Positions 51,940-62,560 of a DNA stretch of 64,000 nucleotides are shown here, one piece after another. How positions within the stretch are numbered: position 1 is the stretch's first letter; every line of letters starts with the position of its first letter. The stretch spans positions 329,789-393,788 of the forward strand of contig CAJNOI010000082.1 in assembly GCA_905250115.1 (NCBI GenBank), given 5' to 3'. Made by a program: the position numbers and the translations under genes. The notes below the pieces were generated by a model. It saw nothing but the letters and a program-made list of their open reading frames with translations. It was not told the origin of the DNA and searched no databases. The stretch is from Adineta steineri. Lineage: Eukaryota > Rotifera > Eurotatoria > Adinetida > Adinetidae.

Positions 51940-52389
51940 TTCATTATTTGCAATAGAAATAATATAATCAATATAGTCTTTAGAAAAATGATGATCTTTC
52001 GCACCATTAATAATTGTTTGAAGATATTCATTTGATGGAAGAAAATCTTGTTGTATATTTGTTTCATCAATAAATGTCATTGCTTGTATAATACTATGAT
52101 CACAATCAAGTTCAATATTAACTTCAATTATTTTATAACCAGGTTCAGTTTTTAATAAATAATCTTTATGTTTTTCATTTATAACATAAACAAGTCCATT
52201 TACATATGAACCTTTCATTGGTACAATATTAGCTCTTCCATATCCATCGATTTGTTTATGATTAAAACGAAATTGATAATCATTTAATCGACCAATATTC
52301 ACACTAATAGGATGATCATTACCAATTCTCTCTTCTAATAAACTTTCTTTTAAATTACTAGCATAACCAAAATAATTAAATGTATTCAT
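51835..52389 (-). CDS. Gamma-glutamylcyclotransferase-like protein with transposon-derived tail
   Basis: As it stands the frame encodes 184 residues. Residues 1-150 are a gamma-glutamylcyclotransferase (GGCT/AIG2-like) fold: YFGYASNL near the start is the substrate-binding loop, GRLNDYQFRFN and GRANIVPMKGSYVNGLVYVI follow the family, and Glu82 in LLKTEPGY is the expected catalytic acid. Such enzymes release 5-oxoproline from gamma-glutamyl amines or glutathione-related dipeptides. After residue 150 (SIANNE) the sequence enters the hAT-type element at 51939, whose terminal repeat supplies QGRRSVINLSEAHNIFFYCG and 14 more residues before a stop. Without the insert, TAA follows GAA directly, so the ancestral protein ended at residue 150. 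The fold itself is complete. The start is the ATG at 52389. Confidence 0.85.
   Translation of the reverse strand: MNTFNYFGYASNLKESLLEERIGNDHPISVNIGRLNDYQFRFNHKQIDGYGRANIVPMKGSYVNGLVYVINEKHKDYLLKTEPGYKIIEVNIELDCDHSIIQAMTFIDETNIQQDFLPSNEYLQTIINGAKDHHFSKDYIDYIISIANNEQGRRSVINLSEAHNIFFYCGLLLKYEAKYESSFY
51940..51947. repeat. hAT-type target duplication, right
   Basis: TTCATTAT, identical to 51210-51217. On the minus strand it is the end of the gene (AAT AAT GAA). Confidence 0.9.
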
Positions 52390-54621
52390 CTATATTATCT
52401 ACAAAGTTAATAAAATCATTTCTAACACCTTCCAAAATTTTTATTAATAACTTCGACAAATGTTTCTTATGAATATAACTATTAACTGATAAGATAAGCA
52501 CGAATACCTCGTGCTTTTTTACCTATTCTTATCTATTTTCTACGAGCTGAATTTAGTTATATAATAAAAGAAGAACATTTATATCGTATACTTCAAGGGT
52601 GTAAAGCAAAAACTTAATCTTCTTGTAAATCATTTGTTGTAATATATCAATACAAAAAAAGAAATCTAATAGGGTGTGGGTGTGGATATTCTGTTACTTA
52701 ACATATTCACATGTACTATACGTTTATTTTAACAAGTGAATGCATTTAAATAAAATATCGTATCAATAAGTATAATCACTTTAATGGTATTAATGCGGAA
52801 TTTGTAAAGTTTAATACGTCGAAACAGAGAAATTTTTTGTATACAATTTAGTTTCGTTAAAATATCATCTATAGTTGATTTTCTGAATTGATAAAGGTGG
52901 AAATAGCTGTACGAATCTGACTATTTAATAAAGAAAACGTCTAGAATGAATATAATAGTCAACTCAAGAAATAAAAAACTTCATTTAAATGATTATTATA
53001 ACAAGTTATCTTAAAAAGCAATACTATGACTTCGATTACTTTACGAAAACCAAAATCATTGCATTAGTTTCGTTATTTTTTCATCTAAAGCATCATATCT
53101 ATCTCGTTTTCACAGATAAATGGAAACGGATTTTAACGATATGGAGCTGATTAATTTGAACTACTCATAGATGCTCTTCATAATACATATCGGCGTGTGT
53201 TCAAATCGGCTATGAATGGACAGAAGATATGTCTTGTCTTTCTTTTTTAATAAATTTTTAAAGTTTACAGTCCGAGTATAATCCAGCAATAGGTATTCAT
53301 CTGGCTGTATAAATGACTTTGGTGTAAAATAGTTATATCTATTTTTTGCATCATACTCATAGCGTAACTCTCAGGAAGTTTTTATTATATTCTCGACATG
53401 ATTCTCATACGATTATATTCCTGTAACTATAGCTATTATCATCAAATGGAAGTATACTCAAGTCAGACAAGCTTTAAAACAACGACGTTTTTATGTACAA
53501 AAAGCGCATGTTTTTACGAGATAAAAAATCCTTTTTGAGAAAAAAGCAAGTTTAGGAAATATTTACGCTGTAAAATTCGTTTTTTTTCAATGCTTGTCTA
53601 ACTGGGTAGAAGTTCATGCGTGAGTTTAAAATAAATCAAAAATAATATTCGTTTCACGATGAGAAATGGATCTTTTTTATTCCCTGGATATTTCTCAGCA
53701 GATTGACATGAACGCATTTTTTTACTTCAGAAAGACTTTTTCAACTCTGGAGCCGCCACCTGTGATAAGAAATATACATAGGTGCTGCCGTGTTAGCAGA
53801 TAAAAAAAGGACATATTTCGAATATTCAAGCCATCGGTTTGCATTTCTAACGATGAGTGAAATAGTGAGTCACAACGAAATATCATTTCTTTACTCATTC
53901 ATATTGTGATGTAGTGATATTAGTCATTGGAATTATTCTCTAGTGTCGTTCTTTTCCTTCATATACACGTGTTTTTTCTCTTTCTTTTTGATAGGACTAT
54001 TCCAACGTCATCATATATATACAGTAAAGTGCAAAAAAAATTGCCGTTTAGTCCAAACTTTTTCAAAGGCTGTTTCGTACATTCTTCGAGCAATTTTTCT
54101 AAAGTTTTATTTGTAGACCTAAGATACTACTTTTATGAATTTAGTGAGTCTAATATTGATCGAAAACAGCCATGCAGCTTCGCATAGTGTCTATGTAATA
54201 CAACAAAATAAAAAAGTCTATCAACAATTATTTTTACATTCTATTGTATAATAAACTCGATATCTTTATATCTTATTTATTGTGCATACACCATAACACG
54301 TGACACATATTTACATTTCTTTTGCGTTCTCTCATTTTTCTCTTTTTAATTGGGTTTTTTTTCTGCGTATTGAAACGTTTTTTCCCAATATAAATATATG
54401 AGTATTGTTAATGAGTATAAATCGATTTTATATTACTGTCAAAATACAAACTTCATTTTCGATACGTTTTCATTTACTGTAAAATTTCCTACGTCGCGTT
54501 TTCATCGTTCATTTATTATATATTCTAAAGACGTAGATCAATCATAATCAAAATATAAATTAATTTTGATACCGTTTCAGAATTTCATTCATCAATACTC
54601 TTATATTGAAGACACTGATAT
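52390..54621. other. Intergenic stretch with element fragments
   Basis: No gene seen. It contains one GT-rich half repeat (52671-52715) and a possible solo hAT-type end at about 53741-53763 (GGAGCCGCCACCTG, inverse CAGGTGGCGGCTCC). ACAGTAAAGTGCAAAAAAAA at about 54022 resembles a Tc1/mariner end. No partners were found for these ends. Confidence 0.4.
52671..52715. repeat. GT-rich repeat, copy 12
   Basis: Strong G-rich half AGGGTGTGGGTGTGGATATT; the C-rich partner is reduced to ATATTCACATGT. Confidence 0.6.
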
Positions 54622-56845
54622 ATGTCGCAAAATAATCAAAGTGATATTTTGAAAAACATTTCAGCTTTGCTTGATGAAATTTTCAATCATGAAAATATTT
54701 GTGATCGGAATGAAATTTCTCCTACCCTTATGCAGTTATATACGTAAGTTTTTTTTGACTTTGTTAATTTGTTTTTTATTTGTGATTTATAGAAATATAT
54801 ACGAATATGTCACGATGGCTGCATTTCACAATTCACATTTATCTAATCGATTTGGTGTCAATAAAAGACAAGACGTGATAGGAGAAGGCGTATATCTGCA
54901 TTTAGAGAATTATCTACGGAAGAAATTCGACGATATATCGAAGGTAAGATTCTTTATCTATTCTTGCATAAAACGGCATTAATAAATATAAGCATGTAGA
55001 TGAGAATGATTAGACTATCAATTATACTCCTAAGAATAATTGTTTAGCATATTCTCTTTCTCGTAGAGAAGAGTCCAGTAAACTTAAATTGTCTGCTTGT
55101 GTGTCCGCAGGGTCAAAAAAACATCGAAGACCGATTTTCCACGGTTTTCAATTGTTTTTCCAGTACATGTGAAGAAAATGCATTTCTACGAGAAAGAGCT
55201 AAGCGAGTCCTCAGACGAACGTTACTTGTTAACTTTATTTTGCTAAATGTTCTCTAATTATTCTTATTCAAGGACATTGATAGTGTATCCAGTGTATACA
55301 TCCTTCGATATTTCAAAGAACTTCAATGCAAATATAAAGAGGTGTTTAGCCTGTTAAACGATGCTTATGAATATCTTTATCAGGTATGGCTTCAACGTCA
55401 ACTTGACTCCGGAAGACGTGGTGTCTATAAAATTGATGTGGTATGTTATATCTTATTTCTAATATTTTTACAAAAGTTTTTCAACAAATAGTTAGCCCAA
55501 CGACTTTGGACAGAAATTGTGTTAAAACCACACTTTCAAAAATTAATACAAGTATGTTTGACCTCAATTAATATTAATCGTCAAAGTCGTTTATCATCTC
55601 TTGACACAAAATCGATCAAATTTATCTTAGATTTATATTGTAAGGAGGTAATTATGTTTTTCATTAATCTGAAAATATTTTTAGTTGATGAAAATTCAAT
55701 TGACATGATGGATGATGATATTTATATGGACAGTTTTGAGGAAAAATTTCTTGACACAGCAGAAGATTTTTATTGTCGAAAAAAACTTCCTATTATCGAA
55801 TCAAACGATGAACTGTTGGAATATTTAAAAACAGTAGGTGTACTTCTATTAAATCGATACAAAATATATTGATGAATTTTAGACAGTACAAAATATTGAT
55901 TTTGAAATCAATCAAGCGAGAGCGTATCTACCTGAAGAAAAACCAACATTGAGAATATTTACAGACTTATTAAAAAAGAAACCTTTTTCAAATAATATTC
56001 TCAATGTTATTGTGGGAAAACTTCAATTACTCGTATCAGATGAGAATAATTATCAAGGTAAATATTATTAAATTGATTTTTTTTATACTTATTAAATTTC
56101 TTATACTATTATAGAACTAACTGCGTTATTTGAACCTATTCGTGAATTAATAAAGTTAAAAAATGAATTGCTAAAGTTAATTGAAACTCATATTTATGAA
56201 AAAGCAATGAATACAATTGAGTCTATCAGTGACGATTTAATTAATGTAAGTTTACTAGTTTTTATCATCGATCTCATGTCTTATGAACATTATATTTAGA
56301 ATCCATTGTCATACATTCAAACAATTGTTAATATTCACGGAAAATATCTAAAGCTTATACAGGAAACGTTCGTAGGGGACCAAAGTTTGATTGTTGCTTT
56401 CGATAGAGTAAATTCTTTTATTTTCTGAGATTCAATGTAAAACAAATGTATAATATAGGGTTATGCTAAATTTATCAATCAAAATNNNNNNNNNNNNNNN
56501 NNNNNNNNNNNNNNNNNNNNNNNNNNNNNNNNNNNNNNNNNNNNNNNNNNNNNNNNNNNNNNNNNNNNNNNNNNNNNNNNNNNNNATATATACGGTGTAG
56601 CGTCATGATGTCATAACCGTTGACGCTAACACTGATATAACAAAAGGCTTAAATTCTGATATTCATATACGAGCTTCAATGTTAATTTTACGAATGTCCA
56701 GACAAGAAAAATCTGATATTAGAGGTAATTGGACTAACGATTATTCAAAATAGAATAATTATTTTCCTAATTTAGAGTATGCTAAACTTTTATATCCGAA
56801 TCAATGTGATATTAAAAGATATATCCTTTATAATACGGTAGGAAA
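54622..56845 (+). CDS. Cullin-like protein, interrupted by an assembly gap
   Basis: Exons joined by phase: 54622-54743, 54793-54943, 55273-55440, 55492-55833, 55883-56057, 56115-56245, 56300-56407, 56459-56485 (then 100 N), and after the gap about 56600-56731 and 56777-56845. The N-terminal half follows cullin-1 closely in order: MQLYTNIYEYVTM, a helical repeat with RRGVYKIDV, FEEKFLDTAEDFYCRKK, LIKLKNELLKLIETHIYEKA, NPLSYIQTIVNIHGKYLKLI and AFDRGYAKFINQN. Cullins are scaffolds of RING ubiquitin ligases. The part after the gap (DIHIRASMLILRMSRQEKSD, CDIKRYILYN) resembles the terminal winged-helix/neddylation region, but no Lys stands at the NEDD8 acceptor position in my alignment. The gap probably hides the cullin homology domain, about 1 kb of coding sequence. 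The C-terminal end is not defined. Confidence 0.75.
55031..55266. repeat. Inverted-repeat element within a cullin intron
   Basis: TAAGAATAATT at 55031-55041 and AATTATTCTTA at 55256-55266 are exact inverse copies. Inside, CTCTTTCTCGTAGA (about 55054) and TCTACGAGAAAGAG (about 55185) form a second inverted pair. It fills most of an intron that is 329 bp long, against about 50 bp for the others. Confidence 0.65.
56486..56585. other. Assembly gap (100 N)
   Basis: Exactly 100 undetermined bases, the usual placeholder for a gap of unknown size. From the cullin alignment roughly 350 codons are missing, so the real distance is probably larger. Confidence 0.98.
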
Positions 56846-56898
56846 TGTTTTTTCTACACAAAACAAAACAAATGGAACATAATTTAGGAATGATTAGG

Positions 56899-57153
56899 CA
56901 CTCTGTAAAAAAAACTTGACATCCTGAACCCTTTTTTCGCTACCATTTTCAGAACCTTTTTAGGTTGTAGTAAAAACATCTAGAACTTAAAATGGTTTTA
57001 GCCAGATATACAGAACCATAAATGGTTTCAGAAATTTTTTATTGAACTTCGAGAAAGGCTGTGAAAATGGTACTCAAATCTAGAACCATAAAAGGTTCCA
57101 TCTCTTCGTTAAAATCTTTAATGGCTCACTATAACACCTGTTTTTTTAGAGTG
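56899..57153. mobile_element. Small inverted-repeat element with five palindromic units
   Basis: The ends are CACTCTGTAAAAAAAAC and GTTTTTTTAGAGTG, near-inverse copies. The interior carries units such as AGAACCATAAATGGTTT, AGAACCATAAAAGGTTCC, AGAACTTAAAATGGTTT and GAACCTTTTTAGGTT, each an imperfect palindrome around GAACC...GGTTC. No coding capacity and no clear target duplication. Confidence 0.6.
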
Positions 57154-57193
57154 TGTGTTAAATTACTTTCATATACCAAAATATATTTTAGTT

Positions 57194-57892
57194 ATGAAGA
57201 ATCAATCTTCATCGTCAATGAACTTTCTCGTCTTAGCTGATAGCCATGGAAAAAATCTCGGCCCAAGAAATACAGCAGCGTATAATATGGTCGTGCATAC
57301 TGTTTTAGGTTTTAGTTGGTTCAACAATTATGAAAGAAGACTTTGTGGTTCTACATTACTAGCATCAATGCCATTTCGACCTTCTTTATTTCAGGCTAGT
57401 ACAATATTATATTGAATTGGTACAAATTCTGTTCGTGTTAAGCTGACAACAGAAATTACTCTTCAAATTCAACAGTTAATTTTTGATGTTCGACAAAAGT
57501 TTCTTCGCTTTAATGAACATGGAAATATTACTATTGCTTTATGTTTTCATTGTTTCAAACTCCATCTCCCTTAATGTTTAAAATATACTTGTCTAACGAA
57601 CAATTACAAATACTATCTTCTCGAATAGATTTTAATGTTACCGATCTACTTATTTGCGCAAACCATCTTGCAAATGATCATATGCACATTCATTTTCATT
57701 TTAATCATATCTTTCCGATGCTATTATTAATCATTTCAACGAATTAATTGAAAGATCATCAATAAATTCAATAGTATGAGCTTCAACATCTCTTACATTA
57801 AAATCATCTCAATCTTCTTTTCAAAGTCGAGTAGCTATTAGACGTAGAACTGTACAACGCTATGAAAAAAGAAAATTTAAACGACAACAATA
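57194..57892 (+). pseudogene. SGNH/GDSL-esterase-like relic
   Basis: The frame begins MNFLVLADSHGKNLGPRNTA, where LADSHG resembles the nucleophile block of SGNH hydrolases. After a stop at 57413 it continues in the same frame with IGTNSVRVKLTTEITLQIQQ, a likely block III. A frame change near 57540 and further stops follow, ending in VAIRRRTVQRYEKRKFKRQQ. Esterase-like ORFs accompany some retroelements, including giant telomeric Athena-type elements of bdelloids (from memory). Here it lies just upstream of a Penelope-like reverse transcriptase relic, so both may come from one element. Confidence 0.55.
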
Positions 57893-58289
57893 AATGATCA
57901 AAAGAAAAGTAAATCATGAGTGGACTCTATCAACAACAAAACAATATTTCATTGCACTGCAGATCCGATATGCTTATATTCCGCACTATTACAACAGCAG
58001 TCTTCGTTTACAATTCAATAATCAAGAAGATCAAGATTTTGCTCATAATAAAGTAACTATAGGCATATGTTTAATGAAAACAATTATAATTTTTTTATAA
58101 ACAATCAAACATCATGAGACTTATTTTTTATACTTTTTATTTCGTTTTTTTCTTGTATATTATCTTCTCTCGTCTGTAACATGAAGTTATTAAAGATTTT
58201 TTCATTCATTTGGCGAAAATAGATTTCAGTGATTCATAGGTCGTAAAATAAACATATGTATATATAGAACGACGTAGGGCTAACAAGTG

Positions 58290-59206
58290 TCGTATATTGC
58301 AAATGATATGTGGACGACACTTTTATATTACTTGATTCAGAAGTCACTGCTAAAAACATAGCTGCTCAATTAACGTAATATCATTCTGCATTAAAATTTA
58401 CCTGCACAGAGGAATATACAACTACAAAAAAGGATTTAAGTAAAGAAGATGCACCTCCAATGAAATTCTTGATTAAAAAACATCTTGGAAAACAATGCAA
58501 TACTCAATAAAAAATTCGACTACAAAAACTGCATCTTCATTTCTCGATGTACTTGTAGAACGACAGCTCTGTATCGGATTTCAAACTTGAACGTATAGAA
58601 AAGAAACGGTTTGTAGTCTTCTTACAAAATGGGACAGCTTCGTGCTAAAACCGTACGAGTACAATGCTATTTCAACCATGATTTATAGAGCTATTCGAAT
58701 TTATTCAACTTACGAAGCTCTTGAAGATAAATTTGATATAATTCGAAGGCAACTTAATCTTGTATACATACTACGTGCAACTACGCCAACAGCACATTAA
58801 ACAGATACCGTGGTTTTGTGAGTACCTTTTTATGCAAAATCAAGTCAAGTGTATGCTACACATATTACGGTGGCAGTCAATAAACAGTATCCATCGGAAA
58901 AGATACGAGCTGTTTATGATGTAACCACCTGAGCCGGTCAGAAGTTCATCATCAAAGACCAGATACTAACAGAATTAAGATCGGGTGTTATTTACGAAGC
59001 AACTTGTCCTCAATGCAACGAAAAATATATTGAAAAAATATGCCGTCATTTAAAAACACGTATGAATGAACATCTATCAGATCAAAATAAAATATTATCA
59101 ATATCAACGAAGGCATCAGAACCTAAATTAAATTCAAACTCATCATCTGAAAAACTAGTCGATAATCACAATTTGCATGTGATGACGACTAGATCAAAAT
59201 CATGCT
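58290..59206 (+). pseudogene. Penelope-like element relic (RT + GIY-YIG endonuclease)
   Basis: In broken frames I read YVDDTFILLDSEVTAKNIAA (the catalytic YVDD box at about 58307), SALKFTCTEEYTTTKKDL, FLDVLVERQLCIGFQT, TKWDSFVLKPYEYNAISTMI and YRAIRIYSTYEALEDKFDII, the order typical of Penelope-like reverse transcriptases. After several stops, GVIYEATCPQCNEKYIEKIC and RHLKTRMNEHLSDQN give a GIY-YIG endonuclease with a zinc-binding CPQC. Stops and frameshifts show it is dead. The endonuclease sets it apart from the endonuclease-deficient Athena/Coprina lineages of bdelloid telomeres. Confidence 0.82.
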
Positions 59207-59879
59207 GATGCTCAATAACGTCTACGTATTAAACAAAAAAATAAATTACATATGATTAGGCAAATAATAAAACAATATTTTTTCAAAATAAACTTCAGTA
59301 TATGGGGGGAGAGAGGTCCACTGCATATTACGTGATTTTCGAACAGTCTTTAATGATTCAAATAACGATAAAAACGCTCTATAGTCTCTTTCATTTAAAT
59401 GTTTACTATAGCATGTACAATATACATTTGAACTACATCATGTTGAAGAAGATAACTATTTGTATCTTCTAAATCTATAACTTCAAAATAAAGATCTGCA
59501 TTTTCAAGTGTACATAAGGGTGGTGTGGGTGTAGGCGTAGGTGTTATTGAAAAAAAGATACCCACACCCACACCCTAATGTATGTGCATTAAATAAATAT
59601 TCATGTGTTTATTTTGTTCCATTTTCTATTGTTAAGATGTATGTATACGTATGTTTTCTCTTTTATCTAGACGTAGTTCTCGATGTGTGTGCGTATATTT
59701 TGCGTATTTGAAATAAAGTAGAGAAATCTCGTATGTTGTGAAAATACATCTGTGATATTTTAAAGGCGAGGAATAAAAGATTAGTATATAATATTTAACA
59801 ACGAATTCATAGCCTCACTCATACTCTCTAGATATTTTTAAAGAATATATGATGGTTCAGTCATTTATTATTCATTGAT
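59207..59879. other. Intergenic stretch
   Basis: No gene seen; one strong GT-rich inverted repeat. Confidence 0.5.
59519..59580. repeat. GT-rich inverted repeat, copy 13
   Basis: Left GGTGGTGTGGGTGTAGGCGT, right ATACCCACACCCACACCCTA. The right end is CCCTAATG instead of CCCTCAAGATG. Confidence 0.75.
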
Positions 59880-60520
59880 AATTTTCAAGATTAGTTTTCC
59901 TTGTGCTTTTTCACTTTTGAATTTTCTATATAATTTATATAATGCTTGAACATCATCTTTTTGCCAAATCAAAAACTGTATCGATCAATAGTTTGACTTT
60001 TCCTGTTTCGAAAAATGCAGTACGCATATGACCTAATTCTGAATAGGATGTAGGAATCATATGAAATATATGCGAATGATGTGAAGATCCAAAAACTGAA
60101 CCTAATTTTCATGATAAGAAACGCGATTCAAAAGGAAACGCTGTATTTAATGAAATAGTTGCTTCAGGATTATTGCTAGCAATTGTAAAAAAATTGATCA
60201 TCGCGTTGTGTCAAATATAAAATATTGATAAATAGAAACATTCAATTACGATGTTTACCTTGAAGTACTTCATCCAAATGTTTATTATTATGATCAACGG
60301 TGTGGGCGTGCATATGAATATAACAGAATATCCACACTCACACCCACACCGATTTTCAAACGTTTTACTGATGAATCTATATTGGCCACAACTCCGGTAA
60401 TATCTTTGCAAGGTATATGAGGAAACGAATGTCGTATGATGAGAAACATTACCATTTAACAATTTCCAATCAATTGGCAATAGTAAGAACATCGCATGCT
60501 TCACGGTAACCATTTTGGTG
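59880..60520 (-). pseudogene. Zinc-type dehydrogenase / quinone oxidoreductase pseudogene
   Basis: On the minus strand an N-terminal piece reads FPHIPCKDITGVVANIDSSV then KRLKIGV, matching the FPHIPGxDxAGxV...FKVGD segment of medium-chain dehydrogenases. The frame then runs into a GT-rich inverted repeat (60299-60351). Further on, pieces of the C-terminal half survive with frameshifts: GSSHHSHIFHMIPTSYSELG, GKVKLLIDTVFDL and a terminal KAQGKLILKI. The middle of the gene is missing. The inverted repeat sits exactly at the break. Confidence 0.7.
60299..60351. repeat. GT-rich inverted repeat, copy 14, inside a pseudogene
   Basis: Left CGGTGTGGGCGTGCATATGA, right ATATCCACACTCACACCCAC then ACCG. 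On the minus strand it begins within the GVGV that should be the GD of the dehydrogenase. Confidence 0.75.
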
Positions 60521-61151
60521 AGCAGCCGTCATTAGCGATGAAATAACATCGTTAGACGTAGTCGTTGTTGATTCAAGCAGATTAACAAATATAAATTTTT
60601 GTCCTATTTATTTCTTTTTTTTTCTCTTATACTTCATAAAAACTTGAAAAGAATAACAAAATTTAAAGACTACGAATATTTTATCCTTCGTAAACTACCA
60701 CGGTATCAGGCGAACGAAGAAAATATACACGTGCTTTAATCGTTCGCTGCCATCGTATAGTAGTATATACAAATATCAGAACACTCTTGTTGTTCCTTCA
60801 AGGTTTTGATTTAGTATATTCACTATCGTTTCTGTATACAACTTTTAGTAAAGAGAGTAAAAGTATTGGTCTGTATTCTGATTATTTTTTTGTACTATTC
60901 TTGACATTTATTCTCGTTTTTATTTAATATAAAAATGAATGTTATTGTATAAAACATGTCTATTAAAGACATTGATCGGATGAATTTGTCTATGTGTGTA
61001 TTTTATTTTTTTCTTCTTAATTTTATATTAATTCATATAGTTAGTATGATAAAGATAAAAAAAAACATTAAATACTTTTCTTATGTTATTCTGATGCTGC
61101 AGCCGATTGTTGTTGAATCGATACTTGTCCAGATAATTGTCGAGTTTAAAA
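60521..61151. other. Intergenic stretch
   Basis: AT-rich; the short + frame at 60956-61198 overlaps the 3' end of the Cys-rich gene and is not supported. Confidence 0.5.
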
Positions 61152-62560
61152 CTAAGTCACTCTTTGTATTTCGGCATTTGATGGAAGTTGTAAAATAGGT
61201 TCATGAAATATTGTGCCAAATATTCTCTGTTGAGGTTGATCAAGAATCTTATCTAATTCATCTGCTGATGGATATCGATTTTTCATTCCTTTTAATTGCA
61301 TCACTGTTCGACATAGAACTTCAGCTTCATTCTTTTTCACATCAAAATTCATTGGTTCGAATTCTGTGTCGTTGATTAAATAGAATTCGAGCTCTGCATC
61401 AGGTTGAAATTTTGCTTTAAAGTACTCTAATTGATCTTGATTACTGAGTAAACGTGTATGCGAAGCTGTGTCAAGATTACTGTACTTGCTGTATTGAATT
61501 GTCATTGTTATTACACGTTCTGCCTGTCGTGCAGCTTTGGTGTTTGTTCTTTTAATGAGCCGGACTAATCTCTTCTTTCGACAACACCAACAACGACATG
61601 GATTACAGCACCTACTCCAGCAACTTTCTTTCACCTTCGGAAGAGGTAAATCTTGTTCTACGTAGTCTTCATTTCGATTTGAATTTGCATTAATGATAGT
61701 TGTTGTGTTCTGAACAAAAGGAGCAACTTTGTTTTCTTCTTGGCGGGAATGACAACAACAACAATCACGTGTTTTACGACAACAGTTGACTATTGGAGCA
61801 CAGCAACGATCACAACAATTCTCACTACGTTCATGCACAGGAGTAACGTGTGATTTGATATCAGCTTGCATACCTATTTTAACATCTGCTTTATAACTGA
61901 TGTGTATCACATCTTCAAGCGGAACCATGATGACCTCTTCTTCAGCACTTGCATTCTGTGTGCTTATAAACTGTTTTTCACCTTGATGAGTTTGTTGATG
62001 ATTTCGTCCAGCATAAGTGACTGTACGATTATCTTGAGCCATATTGGCGTTAAATTTTCCTTGACGGTAAAGATGAATAGCAAGCATTGGACAAGTGTAG
62101 TTGTTATCTACTGTGCGAACACCTAATTAAATAGATAAAGATGAGAACATCAAACTTAAACTTGAAGTAAGAACTCGTTGAGATGATTTATGGAGTCTCG
62201 TAGTGGATGAGTGTGGGTGTAGGGTGGTTGTGGTTGATGTCTTAAGTTACTCACTACACCCACATCCACACCCACCCTCAAGATGTTTAGTTCTTATTCA
62301 CCTCAAAATATGTTTCATTTTTAGACCATTTTCTGTGCAAGAATTTCGTAAAATTGTAGTGAAACCAGATATGAACAGATTATAAAACTCATCTTACCCG
62401 GATAGAATTTAATAAAGCCATAACGTGTCTCTGATGCTGTAACTGCTTCTTTCAAATGAATTAATGTATCAACTTGTTGTTGGACTTGTTTAGGCGGTTT
62501 GCAGAATCCACAACATCCGTTTGGACAACAATTTCTACAACAACGTTTAATACCACACAT
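61152..62560 (-). CDS. Cys-rich protein with conserved C-terminal domain
   Basis: Exons 62560..62398 and 62122..61152, joined in phase 1 (G|GT), give about 377 residues. The N-terminus is MCGIKRCCRNCCPNGCCGFC followed by KPPKQVQQQV. Two more CC clusters lie in the middle (ENCCDRCCAPIVNCCRKTRD then CCCCHS; CWSRCCNPCRCWCC then RKKRLVRLIKR). The last 130 residues are Cys-poor and look folded (AERVITMTIQYSKYSNLDTA, YFKAKFQPDAELEFYLINDT, RYPSADELDKILDQPQQR). I know no named family. Clustered Cys next to basic residues suggest palmitoylated membrane anchoring or metal binding, both inferred. The intron of 275 bp holds a GT-rich inverted repeat. The start is the ATG at 62560. Confidence 0.75.
62203..62285. 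repeat. GT-rich inverted repeat, copy 15, in an intron
   Basis: Left GGATGAGTGTGGGTGTAGGG then TGGTTGTGG, right CTACACCCACATCCACACCC then ACCCTCAAGATG. One of the best copies; it fills about a third of the intron of the Cys-rich gene. Confidence 0.82.

Noticed and set aside
53741..53763. A second hAT-type element
   Set aside because: GGAGCCGCCACCTG looks like one hAT end, but I could not find the other end or a target duplication, so I list it only as a fragment.
11350..62290. True internal telomere tracts or a chromosome end
   Set aside because: Each copy has only two or three hexamers, in both orientations with a spacer, and a conserved TCAAGATG end. Long uniform TGTGGG arrays are absent.
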